A stretch of 64,000 bases of DNA from Halomonas halophila (GCF_030406665.1 NZ_CP129121.1:3499218-3563217), one strand, 5' to 3'; numbered from the stretch's first letter, positions 20,537 through 32,914 are shown. Notes: generated from the sequence alone by a model not told the origin. Made by a program: numbers and translations.

Positions 20537-21334
20537 TCAACCGAACAGCCAGATCAGGGCCACACCCAATATCAGCCGATAGACCACGAAGGGCTGCATG
20601 CCGATGCGGCGGATGAAGACCAGGAAGAAATGAATGCACAGGTAGGCGCTGATGCCGGACAGCACCGTGCCCGCCGCCAGGTCGCCCCAGGCCACCGGGA
20701 CCTCGTCCTGGGCCAGGCCCAGGGCCTCCAGGCCGCCGGCCAGCACGATCACCGGGATCGACAGCAGGAAGGAGAAGCGAGCCGCCGCCTCGCGGGACAG
20801 GCCGAGCATCAGCGCCGCGGTCATGGTGATGCCCGAGCGCGAGGTGCCGGGAATCAGCGCCAGGGCCTGAGCCAGACCGATCCACAGGGCATCGCGGACG
20901 CTCATCCGGTACTCGCTGCGCGTGCCGCGATGGCGCCAGTCGGCGATCCCCAGTACCACGCCGAACACGATCAACCCGCCGGCCAGCACCAACGGCGAGC
21001 GCATCACCTCCGAGATGACATCCTCGAACGCCAGGCCCACCACCGCCACCGGGATGGTCGCCAGGATCACCCACCAGGCCAGGCGGGCGTCGTCGTCGGT
21101 GCCGCGGCCAGCGACGCTGCGCCCCCAGCTGGCCGTCATGGTCACCAGCTCGTGGCGGAAGTAGAGCACCACCGCCGCCAGGCTGCCCAGGTGCAGGGCC
21201 ACGTCGAAGGCCAGGCCCTGGTCGGGCCAGTCGGAGAAGACCGGTACCAGGATCAGGTGCGCGGAGCTGGAGACGGGCAGGAACTCGCTCAATCCTTGAA
21301 CGAGGGAGAGCACGACGATCTGTAGCCATTCCAT
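20537..21334 (-). CDS. uppP: Undecaprenyl-diphosphatase UppP (BacA)
   Basis: 265 aa integral membrane enzyme that recycles the lipid carrier for cell-wall synthesis and gives bacitracin resistance. I chose the ATG at 21334 (MEWLQIVVLS), the usual N-terminus, over a TTG seven codons upstream. Motifs QGLSEFLPVSSSAHLIL (residues 13-29) and the PGTSRSG phosphate-binding loop (about 165-171) are intact. The ribosome-binding site is weak. Confidence 0.96.
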   Translation of the reverse strand: MEWLQIVVLSLVQGLSEFLPVSSSAHLILVPVFSDWPDQGLAFDVALHLGSLAAVVLYFRHELVTMTASWGRSVAGRGTDDDARLAWWVILATIPVAVVGLAFEDVISEVMRSPLVLAGGLIVFGVVLGIADWRHRGTRSEYRMSVRDALWIGLAQALALIPGTSRSGITMTAALMLGLSREAAARFSFLLSIPVIVLAGGLEALGLAQDEVPVAWGDLAAGTVLSGISAYLCIHFFLVFIRRIGMQPFVVYRLILGVALIWLFG

Positions 21335-21430
21335 GGGCGGGGTCTCTATCAGCAAAAACGGTAAGTAGCTTGGTAAATCAAGGCCTAAGGACCCTGGCGA
21401 CGCGTCGACGTTCCCCGGCTTGGGCGTTTT

Positions 21431-22801
21431 TTATCCGACCGGCAATACCATGGTGGCGATGCCAAAGTAGATCAGCACCCCGGAGGCGTCGATCAGGGTC
21501 GTCACCAGCGGCGCCGAGGCGGTCGCCGGGTCCCAGCCCAAGCGATCGAGCACGAACGGCAGGCACATGCCGAGCAGGCTGCCGAACAACACGATGGCGA
21601 TCATGCTGACCGCCACCACCATGGCCACCGCCTCGCCGCCGCGAAACACGCCGATAGGCGCCACGGCGAGCGCCATGGTCAGCCCCAGCGAACCGGCCAC
21701 CAGCAGCTCGCGACCGAACAGCTTGCCCCAGTCGCGCACCCCGACGTCGCCGGTCGCCAGGCCGCGCACCGTCAGGGTCGCGGCCTGGGCGCCGGCGTTA
21801 CCGCCGCTGCCGATCAGCAGCGGCAGGAAGAACACCAGCGCCACCTGGGCCGAGATGGTCGCCTCGTAGTGGGCGATACCCGCGCCGGACAGCAGGTTGC
21901 CGAATACCAGCAGCACCAGCCAGGTCACCCGCTTGCGATACAGGCTCCACAGCGGTACCCGGCTGACGCCATCCTCCAGGGCGCCGATCGACATCCCCTT
22001 GTGGAAGTCCTCGGTGGCCTCGGATTCCACCACGTCCAGGGCGTCGTCGTGGGTGACGATGCCGACCAGGCGACGCATCTCGTCGACCACCGGCAGGGCC
22101 AGCAGATCGTAGCGAGCCACGATCCGCGCCACTTCTTCCTGGGGCGTGTCCACCGAGGTGTGGATGACGTCGTGGATCATCATGTCGTCGACCCGGGCGC
22201 CGGGGCGCGCCACCATCAGCTGACGCAGCGACATGGTACCGGCCAGGCGCCCCTCGGGGTCGATCACGTAGAGCTGGTAGACCGTCTCGGCGTCCGGGGC
22301 GGTCTGGCGCACGCGCATCATCGCCCGGGAAACGGTCATGCCGGCGGGAATGGCCACGTAGTCGGAGGTCATCAGGGCGCCGGCGGTGCCTTCCTCATAG
22401 CTCGCCAGGCGCTTGAGTTCCTCGCGCTCCTGGTGGGCCATACGCCGCAGCAGCGCCTCGCGGCGATCGTCGTCGAGCGCCTTGAACAGGTCGGCGCGCT
22501 CGTCGCCGCCCATCTCCTCGAGCACCGCCTGGAGGCGGTCGTCGCCCATGCCCGCGGCGATCGCCAGCTGCTCCTCGCCGTGCAGATGGCCCATGACGCT
22601 GGCACGCCGTTCCAACGGCAGGCAGTCCAGCAGCGCGCGCGCGCGCAGTTCATGCTCGCTCTCGAGCAGGTCCTGGAGAATTTCGGCGATGTCCGCGGAG
22701 CGAAGCTCCGGCAGCAGGGTGCCCAGGCGCTCACGGTCGTCGACCTCCAGGGCGGCGAGCAGGCCTTCCTTGTGGCGATTCAGGGCATCGCTGAGTGGCA
22801 T
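21431..22801 (-). CDS. mgtE: Magnesium transporter MgtE
   Basis: 456 aa, ATG at 22801 with GGAGG eight nt upstream; the frame is open further upstream but has no other credible start. N-terminal superhelical Mg2+-sensing domain (about 1-130 with LLPELRSADIAEIL), two CBS domains (about 135-260; VIDPEGRLAGTMSLRQLM, VVDEMRRLVGIVTHDDA), then five membrane segments (about 285-455) with the pore motif IGSGGNAGAQ. The layout and length equal the T. thermophilus MgtE family. Confidence 0.96.
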   Translation of the reverse strand: MPLSDALNRHKEGLLAALEVDDRERLGTLLPELRSADIAEILQDLLESEHELRARALLDCLPLERRASVMGHLHGEEQLAIAAGMGDDRLQAVLEEMGGDERADLFKALDDDRREALLRRMAHQEREELKRLASYEEGTAGALMTSDYVAIPAGMTVSRAMMRVRQTAPDAETVYQLYVIDPEGRLAGTMSLRQLMVARPGARVDDMMIHDVIHTSVDTPQEEVARIVARYDLLALPVVDEMRRLVGIVTHDDALDVVESEATEDFHKGMSIGALEDGVSRVPLWSLYRKRVTWLVLLVFGNLLSGAGIAHYEATISAQVALVFFLPLLIGSGGNAGAQAATLTVRGLATGDVGVRDWGKLFGRELLVAGSLGLTMALAVAPIGVFRGGEAVAMVVAVSMIAIVLFGSLLGMCLPFVLDRLGWDPATASAPLVTTLIDASGVLIYFGIATMVLPVG

Positions 22802-22991
22802 GGTCTGATCCTCCCTGTGCCAGCGCGAACGAGAAGGGGCGTCATCATCGCACAGGGCGTGGAAGGCGTCAACTTCGGCGGCGCCCCTGAAGGCGCCGCC
22901 GGGAAGGGATGAGGTCGGGACACGGATCGCTGTATCCTTGACCGACGCAGGCACCGATCGGCCTGGCATCGATGCAGGGAGGACGACAGGA

Positions 22992-23423
22992 ATGGAACGC
23001 AGGATTCTCGACACGCTGGCCGAACTCGGCTTCACCAGCCGCGCCCGCCTGAGTGAACTGGCGCGCCGCGAAGGCATCGAGCTGCCGCCATTCCTGTTGC
23101 GGGTGCTGTCCATCGTGGGCCGGTTCCCGGCGCACAACCAGCAGCAGCTGCTGCAGCGACGCGGACATGACAAGGGCCAGGTGGCACGCGCCTTCAAGCA
23201 GCTCGAGCAGCAGGCATTGATCCGCCGCAGCGGCAGCTCCACCCCGCGGCGCATCACCCAGGCGGCGCTGACCGAGGAAGGCCAGCGCCTCTTCTCGCGG
23301 CTGGAGGCGGCCCGTGGCGAACTGGCGAGCCAGGCGCTGTCGGGCTTCGCGCCCGAGGAAGTCACGCAGCTCAACGCCCTGCTGCAGCGCATGCTGGAGA
23401 ACGTGGACCGCACCGCCGACTGA
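22992..23423 (+). CDS. MarR family transcriptional regulator
   Basis: 143 aa. The winged helix-turn-helix spans about residues 35-100 (LSIVGRFPAHNQQQLLQRRGHDKGQVARAFKQLEQQALIRR is split into recognition helix and wing). The ATG at 22992 has GGGAGG nine nt upstream; an upstream in-frame start at 22938 adds unrelated residues. It precedes an efflux pump in the same direction, and a 31-bp palindrome sits between them, so it likely represses the pump and responds to a small ligand, like EmrR/SlyA-type regulators. The ligand is unknown. Confidence 0.88.
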   Translation: MERRILDTLAELGFTSRARLSELARREGIELPPFLLRVLSIVGRFPAHNQQQLLQRRGHDKGQVARAFKQLEQQALIRRSGSSTPRRITQAALTEEGQRLFSRLEAARGELASQALSGFAPEEVTQLNALLQRMLENVDRTAD

Positions 23424-23466
23424 GCGCGCCCGCCCCTGCACACGCGGGACTCTCGGATCCTGCCAC

Positions 23467-23497
23467 CGGCACAAATTGACATAGTCAACTTGTGCCG
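23467..23497. promoter_or_regulatory. Likely MarR operator of the efflux genes
   Basis: A 31-bp near-perfect inverted repeat with core TTGACATAGTCAA and outer arms CGGCACAA / TTGTGCCG. It lies 64 bp upstream of the MFS start and 44 bp after the marR stop. Size, symmetry and TTGAC half-sites fit MarR/SlyA-type operators. Confidence 0.75.
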
Positions 23498-23560
23498 GTA
23501 GCGTGTGCGCTCCTTCGCGGCCCCCTCACCGCGCCACTATCCCCACCGCCAGAGCGTTCG

Positions 23561-25108
23561 ATGTCCCTGCGACTTGTCCTCGGGCTGGTAGGCATGCTGC
23601 TGGCCTGTATCGGCGCGGATATCAACCAGGAAGCGACCTCGCTGGCCCTGGCGGATGTCCGCGGCGCCTTCGGATACAGTGTCGATCAAGGCAGCTGGTT
23701 TACCACCCTCTACAGTATCGGTGCCGCCATGGGCATGCTGGTCGCGCCGTGGCTGGCCATGACCTTCTCGGTACGCCGCTTCGCCGCCGTGGCCGCCGTC
23801 TCGCTGGGCCTGCTCGGGCTGGCCTGCGCCGCCACCGAGTCGCGCTCGCTGCTGCTGATGCTGCGCTGGTGTCAGGGGCTCACCACGGGCTTTCTCATCC
23901 CGCTGCTGATGATGGTCGCCCTGCGCTTCCTGACCCCGGCGCTCAAGCTGTTCGGCCTCGCCGCCTACGGCCTGACGGCCACCTTCGCGCCCAACATCGC
24001 CATGCCCGTGGTCGCCTGGGCCCACCACGGTCCGGGCATCGGCTTCGTGTTCTGGGCGGTCCTGCCGCTGTGCCTGGTGGCGTCGGGGCTGATCCTCCAT
24101 GGCCTGCCGCAGGATCCGCTGCGCCTGGCGCGCTGGCGGCAGTTCGACTGGCTCGGCTGGGGGCTGGGCTGGGCACTGTGTGCCAGCGTCGTGACCCTGT
24201 TCGCCCAGGGCGAGCGCCTGGACTGGCTTCACTCGCCGCGGATCCGCGGGCTGGCCATGGCCAGCCTGGTGCTGCTGCCCCTGTTCCTGTGGCACTGTGC
24301 GTTCGGGCCTGCGCCGCTGATCCGTCCGCAACTGCTCAGACGCGTCAATTTCGGCTTCGGCGTCTGCATGCTGGTCGGGGTGATCGCCCTAAGCGCCTCC
24401 AGCGCCTCCCTGCCCGCCGAGTTTCTCGCCGAGGTCCAGGGCTATCGCCCGCTGCAGAGCCTGCCGGTGACGCTGGCCGTCGCGCTGCCGCCGCTGATGA
24501 TCCTGCCGCTCGCGGCCTTGGTGTTGAATGTCGAGCGCATCGACTCGCGCTGGATCATGGCATCGGGGCTGCTGCTGATGGCAGCGGCCAGCTGGTCGAA
24601 CAGCCACGTCACCCTGGCGTGGATGCGGGAGCAGTTCTACGTCGCCCAGGTGGTCTTCGCGATCGGACAGTCCATGGTCGTGGTCGGCCTGCTGATGACC
24701 GCCACTGCGGTCGTCGATCCCATGGAAGGCCCCTTCGCCTCGGCGACGATCAACACCTCCCGGGCGCTGGCCGGGCCGGTGGCCGGCGGCCTCATCGGGC
24801 ACTACCTCGCGGTCGCCATCGATCGCCACGCCCATGCCCTGATGGAACGGCTGGGCACGATGCGCTTCTCGCTGATGCAGTCGGCGCCGCTGAGCGGCCA
24901 CGGCCGCGAGGCGTTGAACTGGCCCATGGGAGGCCCAGGCGGCGAGGCCTTGCTGCAGCTTCATGAACGAATCGATGCGCAGGCGACGGTCCTGGCCTAT
25001 GCCGATGCCTGGCGCCTGATGGCGCTGCTGGCCCTGCTGCTGGTGCCGCTCTGCCTGCTGCCCAAACGCACCCACGCACCGCGGTTCAACCGCCCCCGAC
25101 CGATATGA
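23561..25108 (+). CDS. DHA2-type MFS drug efflux transporter (EmrB-like)
   Basis: 515 aa inner-membrane protein with about 14 membrane segments. It begins MSLRLVLGLVGMLLACIGADINQEATSLALADVRGAFG, where the ADI...ALADVRG segment corresponds to the DHA2 antiporter TM1 motif, and STLYSIGAAMGMLVAP-type motif follows. The efflux role and H+ coupling are family knowledge. The stop overlaps the HlyD-type gene start as ATGA. A longer frame to 23492 would run through the operator, so I prefer the ATG at 23561. Confidence 0.9.
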   Translation: MSLRLVLGLVGMLLACIGADINQEATSLALADVRGAFGYSVDQGSWFTTLYSIGAAMGMLVAPWLAMTFSVRRFAAVAAVSLGLLGLACAATESRSLLLMLRWCQGLTTGFLIPLLMMVALRFLTPALKLFGLAAYGLTATFAPNIAMPVVAWAHHGPGIGFVFWAVLPLCLVASGLILHGLPQDPLRLARWRQFDWLGWGLGWALCASVVTLFAQGERLDWLHSPRIRGLAMASLVLLPLFLWHCAFGPAPLIRPQLLRRVNFGFGVCMLVGVIALSASSASLPAEFLAEVQGYRPLQSLPVTLAVALPPLMILPLAALVLNVERIDSRWIMASGLLLMAAASWSNSHVTLAWMREQFYVAQVVFAIGQSMVVVGLLMTATAVVDPMEGPFASATINTSRALAGPVAGGLIGHYLAVAIDRHAHALMERLGTMRFSLMQSAPLSGHGREALNWPMGGPGGEALLQLHERIDAQATVLAYADAWRLMALLALLLVPLCLLPKRTHAPRFNRPRPI

Positions 25109-26172
25109 CCGATACCCAGACGCCCCAAGCCCCTTCCCGCTCCCTCGCCCCACGCCTCATCGGCGCCGCCGCGCTGCTGTGCGTGACCCTGGGGGGCGCC
25201 TTCCTGACCGCCCCCTGGTGGATGAGCGACGGCCGAGCCTGGACCAACAATGCCAAGCTGGATGCCGACTACACGGTCATCTCGCCGCGCGTCGCCGGCG
25301 ATATCGTCGCCGTGCACGTCGAGGATCACGAGACAGTGTCGCGAGGCGACGCCCTGATCGACATCGACCCGCGCGACTATCGTGCCGCCGTCGATGCCGC
25401 CGAGGCCCGGGTGGCGTCGGCGCAGGCCAGGCTGGCGGAGATCGAGGCCGAACTGGCCAGGCAGCCGTCTCGAATTCGCCACGCCCAGGCCGTGGTGGAC
25501 GAGGACATCGCCAACGTCGACTACGCCCGCCTCGACGCCGAGCGCTACCGCCGCCTGCGTCATGACGGCAATGCCTCGCAGCAGAACGCCCAGCAGGCCG
25601 CCGCCAACGCCTCGGCACTGGACGCCCGCCGCCAGGCGGACCAGGCCAGCCTGGACGACGTGCGTCATCAGACTCAGGTCCTGGAAGCGCGGCGGGCGAG
25701 TGCGCAGGCGACTCTGGCCCAGGCCCGGGCCGAGCGTGAGCAGGCCCGTCTCTCGCTGTCTCATACCCGGGTGGCGGCGCCTAGAGACGGCATCGTGGCC
25801 GAACAGGCCGGTCGCGTCGGCGCCTGGACCGAGGCCGGCGGGGCGCTGATGGCGATCGTGCCGACCGATGCGATCTACGTCACCGCCAACTATCGGGAGG
25901 TCGAGATCACCGAGGTTCGCGTCGGCCAGCCGGTGACGATCTCGGTGGATGCCTATCCCGGGATGACGCTCGAGGGCCACGTCGACAGCCTCGCCCCGGC
26001 CACCGGCACCACCTTCTCGCCGATCTCCCACGACGATGCCTCGGGGAACTTCACCAAGATCGTCCAGCGCCTGCCGGTGCGCATCGCCATCGAACCGGAT
26101 CAGCCCGGGCTCGACCGGCTCAAGGTCGGCCTCTCGGTCGAGACGACCATCCATACCGACGCCGACGGCTGA
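25105..26172 (+). CDS. HlyD/EmrA-type membrane fusion protein
   Basis: 355 aa. One N-terminal membrane anchor (about residues 17-38), a lipoyl/barrel-sandwich half (TVISPRVAGDIVAVHVEDHETVSRGD split around residue 65), a long alpha-helical coiled coil (about 95-205), the second half-lipoyl (LSHTRVAAPRDGIV) and a beta-barrel domain with VTANYREVEITEVRVGQPV. This is the EmrA/HlyD_3 layout. It overlaps the MFS gene by 4 nt, so the two form a pump that needs an outer-membrane TolC-like partner encoded elsewhere. Confidence 0.92.
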   Translation: MTDTQTPQAPSRSLAPRLIGAAALLCVTLGGAFLTAPWWMSDGRAWTNNAKLDADYTVISPRVAGDIVAVHVEDHETVSRGDALIDIDPRDYRAAVDAAEARVASAQARLAEIEAELARQPSRIRHAQAVVDEDIANVDYARLDAERYRRLRHDGNASQQNAQQAAANASALDARRQADQASLDDVRHQTQVLEARRASAQATLAQARAEREQARLSLSHTRVAAPRDGIVAEQAGRVGAWTEAGGALMAIVPTDAIYVTANYREVEITEVRVGQPVTISVDAYPGMTLEGHVDSLAPATGTTFSPISHDDASGNFTKIVQRLPVRIAIEPDQPGLDRLKVGLSVETTIHTDADG

Positions 26173-26215
26173 GCCTCGAAGAGCCTTCCCGCGGCCATCG
26201 CCCCGCCTGCCGACC

Positions 26216-26255
26216 AAAAAAAGCGCCCCCCGACTCAGTCGGGGGGCGCTTTCAT
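26216..26255. terminator. Bidirectional terminator between the efflux operon and atpC
   Basis: A 14-bp perfect stem (AAGCGCCCCCCGAC, 26221-26234, and its complement to 26251) with a TCA loop. It has an A-run on the left and Ts on the right, so it can end transcripts from both convergent operons. Confidence 0.9.
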
Positions 26256-26276
26256 CGCACGGGGCGTGGCGCGACC

Positions 26277-26708
26277 TTAGCCGCTGCGACCCACCTTGCG
26301 ACGCAGCTGCTGGATGGTCCGCAGCTGGGCCGCAGCCTCGGCCAGTTCAGCCGTGGCGCGGGTGTAGTCCATCTCGGCGGACTTGTCCTGCATCGCCTTG
26401 AGGGCCTGCTGGCGGGCCTCCTCGGCGGCGGCCTCGTCCAGGTCGTCGGCGCGCACGGCGGTATCGGCGAGCACGGTGACGACCTCGGGCTGGACCTCGA
26501 GGAAGCCGCCCGAGACGTAGAAGTGATCCTCTTCACCTCCGCCACGGACGATGCGCACCGGGCCGGGGGCCAGTTCGGTGAGCAGCGGCGTGTGCCCCGC
26601 CAACACCCCGAGATCCCCCGCGCGACCGGCTGCCACGACATGCTCGGCTTCGCCGGAGAAGATCGACGCCTCGGCGCTGACGATCTCGCACTTGAAGGTT
26701 TTCGTCAT
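26277..26708 (-). CDS. atpC: ATP synthase F1 epsilon subunit
   Basis: 143 aa. Central-stalk subunit that couples and inhibits F1. Begins MTKTFKCEIVSAEASIFSGEAEHV; beta-sandwich domain (1-85) with ELGVLAGHTPLLTELAPG-type segment, followed by the two-helix C-terminal domain. Last gene of the atp operon, 24 bp after atpD, ending at the shared terminator. Confidence 0.96.
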   Translation of the reverse strand: MTKTFKCEIVSAEASIFSGEAEHVVAAGRAGDLGVLAGHTPLLTELAPGPVRIVRGGGEEDHFYVSGGFLEVQPEVVTVLADTAVRADDLDEAAAEEARQQALKAMQDKSAEMDYTRATAELAEAAAQLRTIQQLRRKVGRSG

Positions 26709-26732
26709 GATGACGTCTCCCAGGTGGAGGGA

Positions 26733-28109
<1,377 letters not shown>

Positions 28110-28175
28110 CTTGGTTCCTCTCAAATACCTGCAAATGAAACCCGGTTGCCGGAAGGGATTCGCCCTTCCTCGGCG

Positions 28176-29057
28176 TTATACGGCGGCGGCGCCACCGACG
28201 ATCTCGGAGATTTCCTGGGTAATGGCCGCCTGACGGGCCTTGTTGTACACCAGCTCCAGGTCGTCGATCAGATTGCCGGCATTATCGGTGGCGCTCTTCA
28301 TGGCGATCATCCGCGCGGCCTGTTCGCAGGCCACGTTCTCGACCACCGCCTGATAGACCTGCGCCTCGACGAAACGCACGAGCAAGCTGTCCAGCAGCTC
28401 CTTGGCATCCGGCTCATACAGGTAGTCCCAGTTTCCGGGACGCTTGTTTTCTTCGTTCTGCTCTTCGGCACCCATCTCGGGCGACAGGGGCAGCAGTTGG
28501 CGAACCACCGGCTTCTGCGTCATGGTGTTGACGAATTCGTTGAACACCACGTACAGACGATCCAGCTTGCCCTCGTCGTAAGCGTCCAGCATCACCTTCA
28601 CGCTGCCGATCAGCTCGTCGGCTTCCGGCGCCTCGCCCAGGCCGCTCTTGGCCGCGACCAAGCTGCCGCCATACTTGCGGAAGAAGTGGGTGGCCTTGCT
28701 GCCCAATGCGCAGAAATCCAGCTCGGCGCCACTGTCGCGCCAGGCCTTGGCCTCCTTGACGACGGCCTTGAACATGTTGACGTTCAGGCCACCGCACAGG
28801 CCGCGGTCACTCGACACCACGATGTAGCCGACCCGCTTGACCTCGCGATCCAGCATCCACGGATGCTTGTACTCGGGGTTGGCGTCGGCGACGTGGCCGA
28901 CCACCTTGCGGATCTGCTGGGCGTAGGGCTGGCTGGCCTTCATCCGGTCCTGCGCCTTGCGCATCTTCGACGCAGCGACCATCTCCATGGCACTGGTGAT
29001 CTTCTGCGTGTTCTTGATGCTGCCGATCTTGGTGCGTATCTCTTTTGCAGCTGCCAT
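28176..29057 (-). CDS. atpG: ATP synthase F1 gamma subunit
   Basis: 293 aa rotor shaft. Long N-terminal helix (MAAAKEIRTKIGSIKNTQKIT, residues 1-20 onward), the SDRGLCGGLN motif (about 83-92) and C-terminal helix ending with QAAITQEISEIVGGAAAV. Length fits the proteobacterial family (about 287). Confidence 0.97.
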   Translation of the reverse strand: MAAAKEIRTKIGSIKNTQKITSAMEMVAASKMRKAQDRMKASQPYAQQIRKVVGHVADANPEYKHPWMLDREVKRVGYIVVSSDRGLCGGLNVNMFKAVVKEAKAWRDSGAELDFCALGSKATHFFRKYGGSLVAAKSGLGEAPEADELIGSVKVMLDAYDEGKLDRLYVVFNEFVNTMTQKPVVRQLLPLSPEMGAEEQNEENKRPGNWDYLYEPDAKELLDSLLVRFVEAQVYQAVVENVACEQAARMIAMKSATDNAGNLIDDLELVYNKARQAAITQEISEIVGGAAAV

Positions 29058-29128
29058 AGCGATCTACTCCGTTCGTGGCCCTCAGAAAGCTCCAGGGCCC
29101 GCTCCCCGGGAGGAGCGGGCCGGCGGGG

Positions 29129-30673
<1,545 letters not shown>

Positions 30674-30689
30674 GCCATGTCCCTCAGAC

Positions 30690-31229
30690 TCAGGCGGAAA
30701 GGGCCTCGTGGAGGCGGTTCAGTCGACCGCGCACCGACCCGTCGATGACGGTGTCGCCGGCGCGCAGGATGACGCCTCCCAGGAGGGTGGAATCCACCTG
30801 AGTGGTAATGGAGATTTCGCGGTTCAGACGCTTGGCCAGCGCGCTCGCGAGCTTGTCCTGCTGCGCTTCGTCCAGCGGGAAGGCAGAGACGATGTCGACG
30901 TCCATGCGCTTCTCCTCCTGGGCCTTGAGCAGCTCGAATTGCTCGGCGATGACCGGCAGGGCCGTCAGGCGACCCTGCTGGCCGACCAGACGCAGGAAGT
31001 TGCGCACGTCGTCGACGACGGCATCGCCGCAGATCTCGACGATCGCATCCACCTTCTGTGCGCTGGAGAGTCGCGGGTTGCCCAGCACTCGACGGCGCAT
31101 GTCGTCGTCTTCGACGACATGCGCCACGGTGGTGAGCATGCCGGACCAGTCCTCGAGCGCCTTACGTCCGACGGCGTGTTCGAAGGCCGCCTTGGCGTAG
31201 GGGCGAGCGACGGTAGACAGTTCCGCCAT
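30690..31229 (-). CDS. atpH: ATP synthase F1 delta subunit
   Basis: 179 aa peripheral-stalk subunit that joins F1 to the b dimer. N-terminal helical bundle starting MAELSTVARPYAKAAFEHAV and C-terminal motif DSTLLGGVILRAGDTVIDGSVRGRL. It begins 14 bp after atpF and ends 16 bp before atpA. Confidence 0.96.
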   Translation of the reverse strand: MAELSTVARPYAKAAFEHAVGRKALEDWSGMLTTVAHVVEDDDMRRRVLGNPRLSSAQKVDAIVEICGDAVVDDVRNFLRLVGQQGRLTALPVIAEQFELLKAQEEKRMDVDIVSAFPLDEAQQDKLASALAKRLNREISITTQVDSTLLGGVILRAGDTVIDGSVRGRLNRLHEALSA

Positions 31230-31243
31230 GGGTCACCTCCTCC

Positions 31244-31714
31244 TCAAAGCTCTTCGGCAAGTTGGTCAACGAGCTTGCCGTGCTGCTTCTCGTCGATGGA
31301 GGCTTCCAGGACCCGCTCGGCGCCGACGATGGCGAGCCGCGAGACCTGGCCACGCAGCTCTTCCTTCGCGCGGTTCACTTCCTGGTCGATCTCGGACTTG
31401 GCCTGGGCGATCATGCGCTCGCCTTCCTGGCGGGCCTGATCACGCGCCTCGTCGATCATCTGGGTGGACCGCTTGTGGGCCTGCTCCAGGATTTCGGCCG
31501 CTTGCTCCTTGCTTTCACGCAGGGTCTCGCTGGCCTGCTGTTCGGCCAGTTCGAGGTCGCGAGAAGCACGGCTGGCAGCATCCAGGCCATCGGCGATCTT
31601 CTTCTGGCGCTCATGGAGCGCATTGCTGATCGGCGGCCACACGTACTTGGTGCAAAACCAGACGAAGATCGCGAAGGCGATCATCTGTCCGATAAGCGTC
31701 ATGTTGATATTCAC
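31244..31714 (-). CDS. atpF: ATP synthase F0 subunit b
   Basis: 156 aa, the E. coli length. I chose the GTG at 31714 because VNINMTLIGQMIAF matches the GTG-started E. coli VNLNATILGQ N-terminus; an open frame upstream to 31786 is not homologous. One membrane helix (about residues 6-26) and a long charged coiled coil for the peripheral stalk. Confidence 0.95.
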   Translation of the reverse strand: MNINMTLIGQMIAFAIFVWFCTKYVWPPISNALHERQKKIADGLDAASRASRDLELAEQQASETLRESKEQAAEILEQAHKRSTQMIDEARDQARQEGERMIAQAKSEIDQEVNRAKEELRGQVSRLAIVGAERVLEASIDEKQHGKLVDQLAEEL

Positions 31715-31789
31715 AGGGGCGTACCTCTGACAGATTCGTGGCGACCGGAAACAAGCAAACCGAGCGCAGCGCGCTCGGTATGCCAATCG

Positions 31790-32017
31790 TTAGCCGGCGA
31801 CGACGAAGATCAGGTACATCGCGATACCAACGCCGATCATCGGCACGGCGTCCAGCAGGCCGGCCATCAGGAAGGTCTTGGTCTGCAGCTGGTTGCCCAG
31901 CTCCGGCTGGCGAGCGGTGGTCTCGAGCAGCTTGCCGCCCAGCAGAGCGAAGCCGATGCCAGTACCCAGAGCGCCCAGGCCGATCATGAGGGAAGCGGCG
32001 ATGTAGACGAGTTCCAT
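31790..32017 (-). CDS. atpE: ATP synthase F0 subunit c
   Basis: 75 aa. Two membrane helices with a polar loop (ARQPE). The ion-binding carboxylate is Asp56 (GLLDAVPMIGVGIAMY). The Q...E-S/T ligand set of Na+-type rings is not seen, so the ring is most likely proton-coupled in spite of the probable halophilic host. N-terminal helix holds the GxGxGxG packing motif. Confidence 0.97.
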   Translation of the reverse strand: MELVYIAASLMIGLGALGTGIGFALLGGKLLETTARQPELGNQLQTKTFLMAGLLDAVPMIGVGIAMYLIFVVAG

Positions 32018-32075
32018 GATGATACTCCTTACGAGTTGAGGTTAAGTTTCAAGGGTTTATCGGGTATTACGCGAT

Positions 32076-32900
32076 TCAGTGATGCTCGTGAGCAGCGTTC
32101 AGGTAAACCACCGTCAGCACGGTGAAGATGAACGCCTGCAAGGTGATGACCAGGATGTGGAAGATGGCCCAGGGAACGTTGAGGGTCCAGGACACCCAGA
32201 ACGGCAGCAGGGCGATCAGGATGAAGATCACCTCGCCGGCAAACATGTTACCGAAGAGACGCAGGCCAAGGCTGAGCGGCTTGACGAGCAGGCCGATGAT
32301 TTCCATCACCAGGTTGAAGGGGATCAGCAGCCAGTGGTTGAAGGGCGTCAGCGACAGCTCCTTGGCGAAACCACCGAGGCCCTTGACCTTGATGCTGTAG
32401 TAGATGATCAGGCAGAACACGCCCAGCGCCATGCCCAGGGTGGCATTGGGGTCGGTGGTCGGCACGAGCTTCATGTACTCGACCCCGAAGCGGGCGAACA
32501 GGGCGGGCGCGAAATCGACCGGCACCAGCTTGAGCAGGTTCATCAGAAAGATCCACACGAACAGCGTCAGCGCGATCGGCGCGATCAGCGGGTTCTTGCC
32601 CTTGAAGGAGCCGCGTACGGTGGATTCGATGAACTCGAAGACCATCTCGATGGCGTTCTGCAGCTTGCCGGGCACGCCGGTGGTCGCGGCCTTGCCAACC
32701 TTGCGGAACAGCCAGATGAACAGCGCGCCCATGGCCAGCGACCAGCCCATGGTATCCAGGTGAATGGCCCAGAACCCCATGTCCTGAGCCTCGGCAGCGG
32801 AGTGCGCAATGGACCAGCCGTTCTCGGGGTGGTAGCCATATGTCAGGTTTTGCAGATGGTGCTGGATATACTCCACAGGAGTCGGGTTATTGCCTGCCAT
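32076..32900 (-). CDS. atpB: ATP synthase F0 subunit a
   Basis: 274 aa, five to six membrane segments. The essential arginine lies in LSLGLRLFGNMFAGEV, and the C-terminal helix carries the QAFIFTVLTVVYLNAAHEHH end typical of gammaproteobacteria. It forms the proton half-channels with the c ring. It follows atpI by 14 bp. Confidence 0.98.
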   Translation of the reverse strand: MAGNNPTPVEYIQHHLQNLTYGYHPENGWSIAHSAAEAQDMGFWAIHLDTMGWSLAMGALFIWLFRKVGKAATTGVPGKLQNAIEMVFEFIESTVRGSFKGKNPLIAPIALTLFVWIFLMNLLKLVPVDFAPALFARFGVEYMKLVPTTDPNATLGMALGVFCLIIYYSIKVKGLGGFAKELSLTPFNHWLLIPFNLVMEIIGLLVKPLSLGLRLFGNMFAGEVIFILIALLPFWVSWTLNVPWAIFHILVITLQAFIFTVLTVVYLNAAHEHH

Positions 32901-32914
32901 GAGCTGCCTCGATT

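Noticed and set aside
31790..32017. Na+-specific ATP synthase c ring, expected in some halophiles
   Set aside because: The carboxylate is Asp56 and the Na+ ligand set is absent, so a proton ring is more likely.
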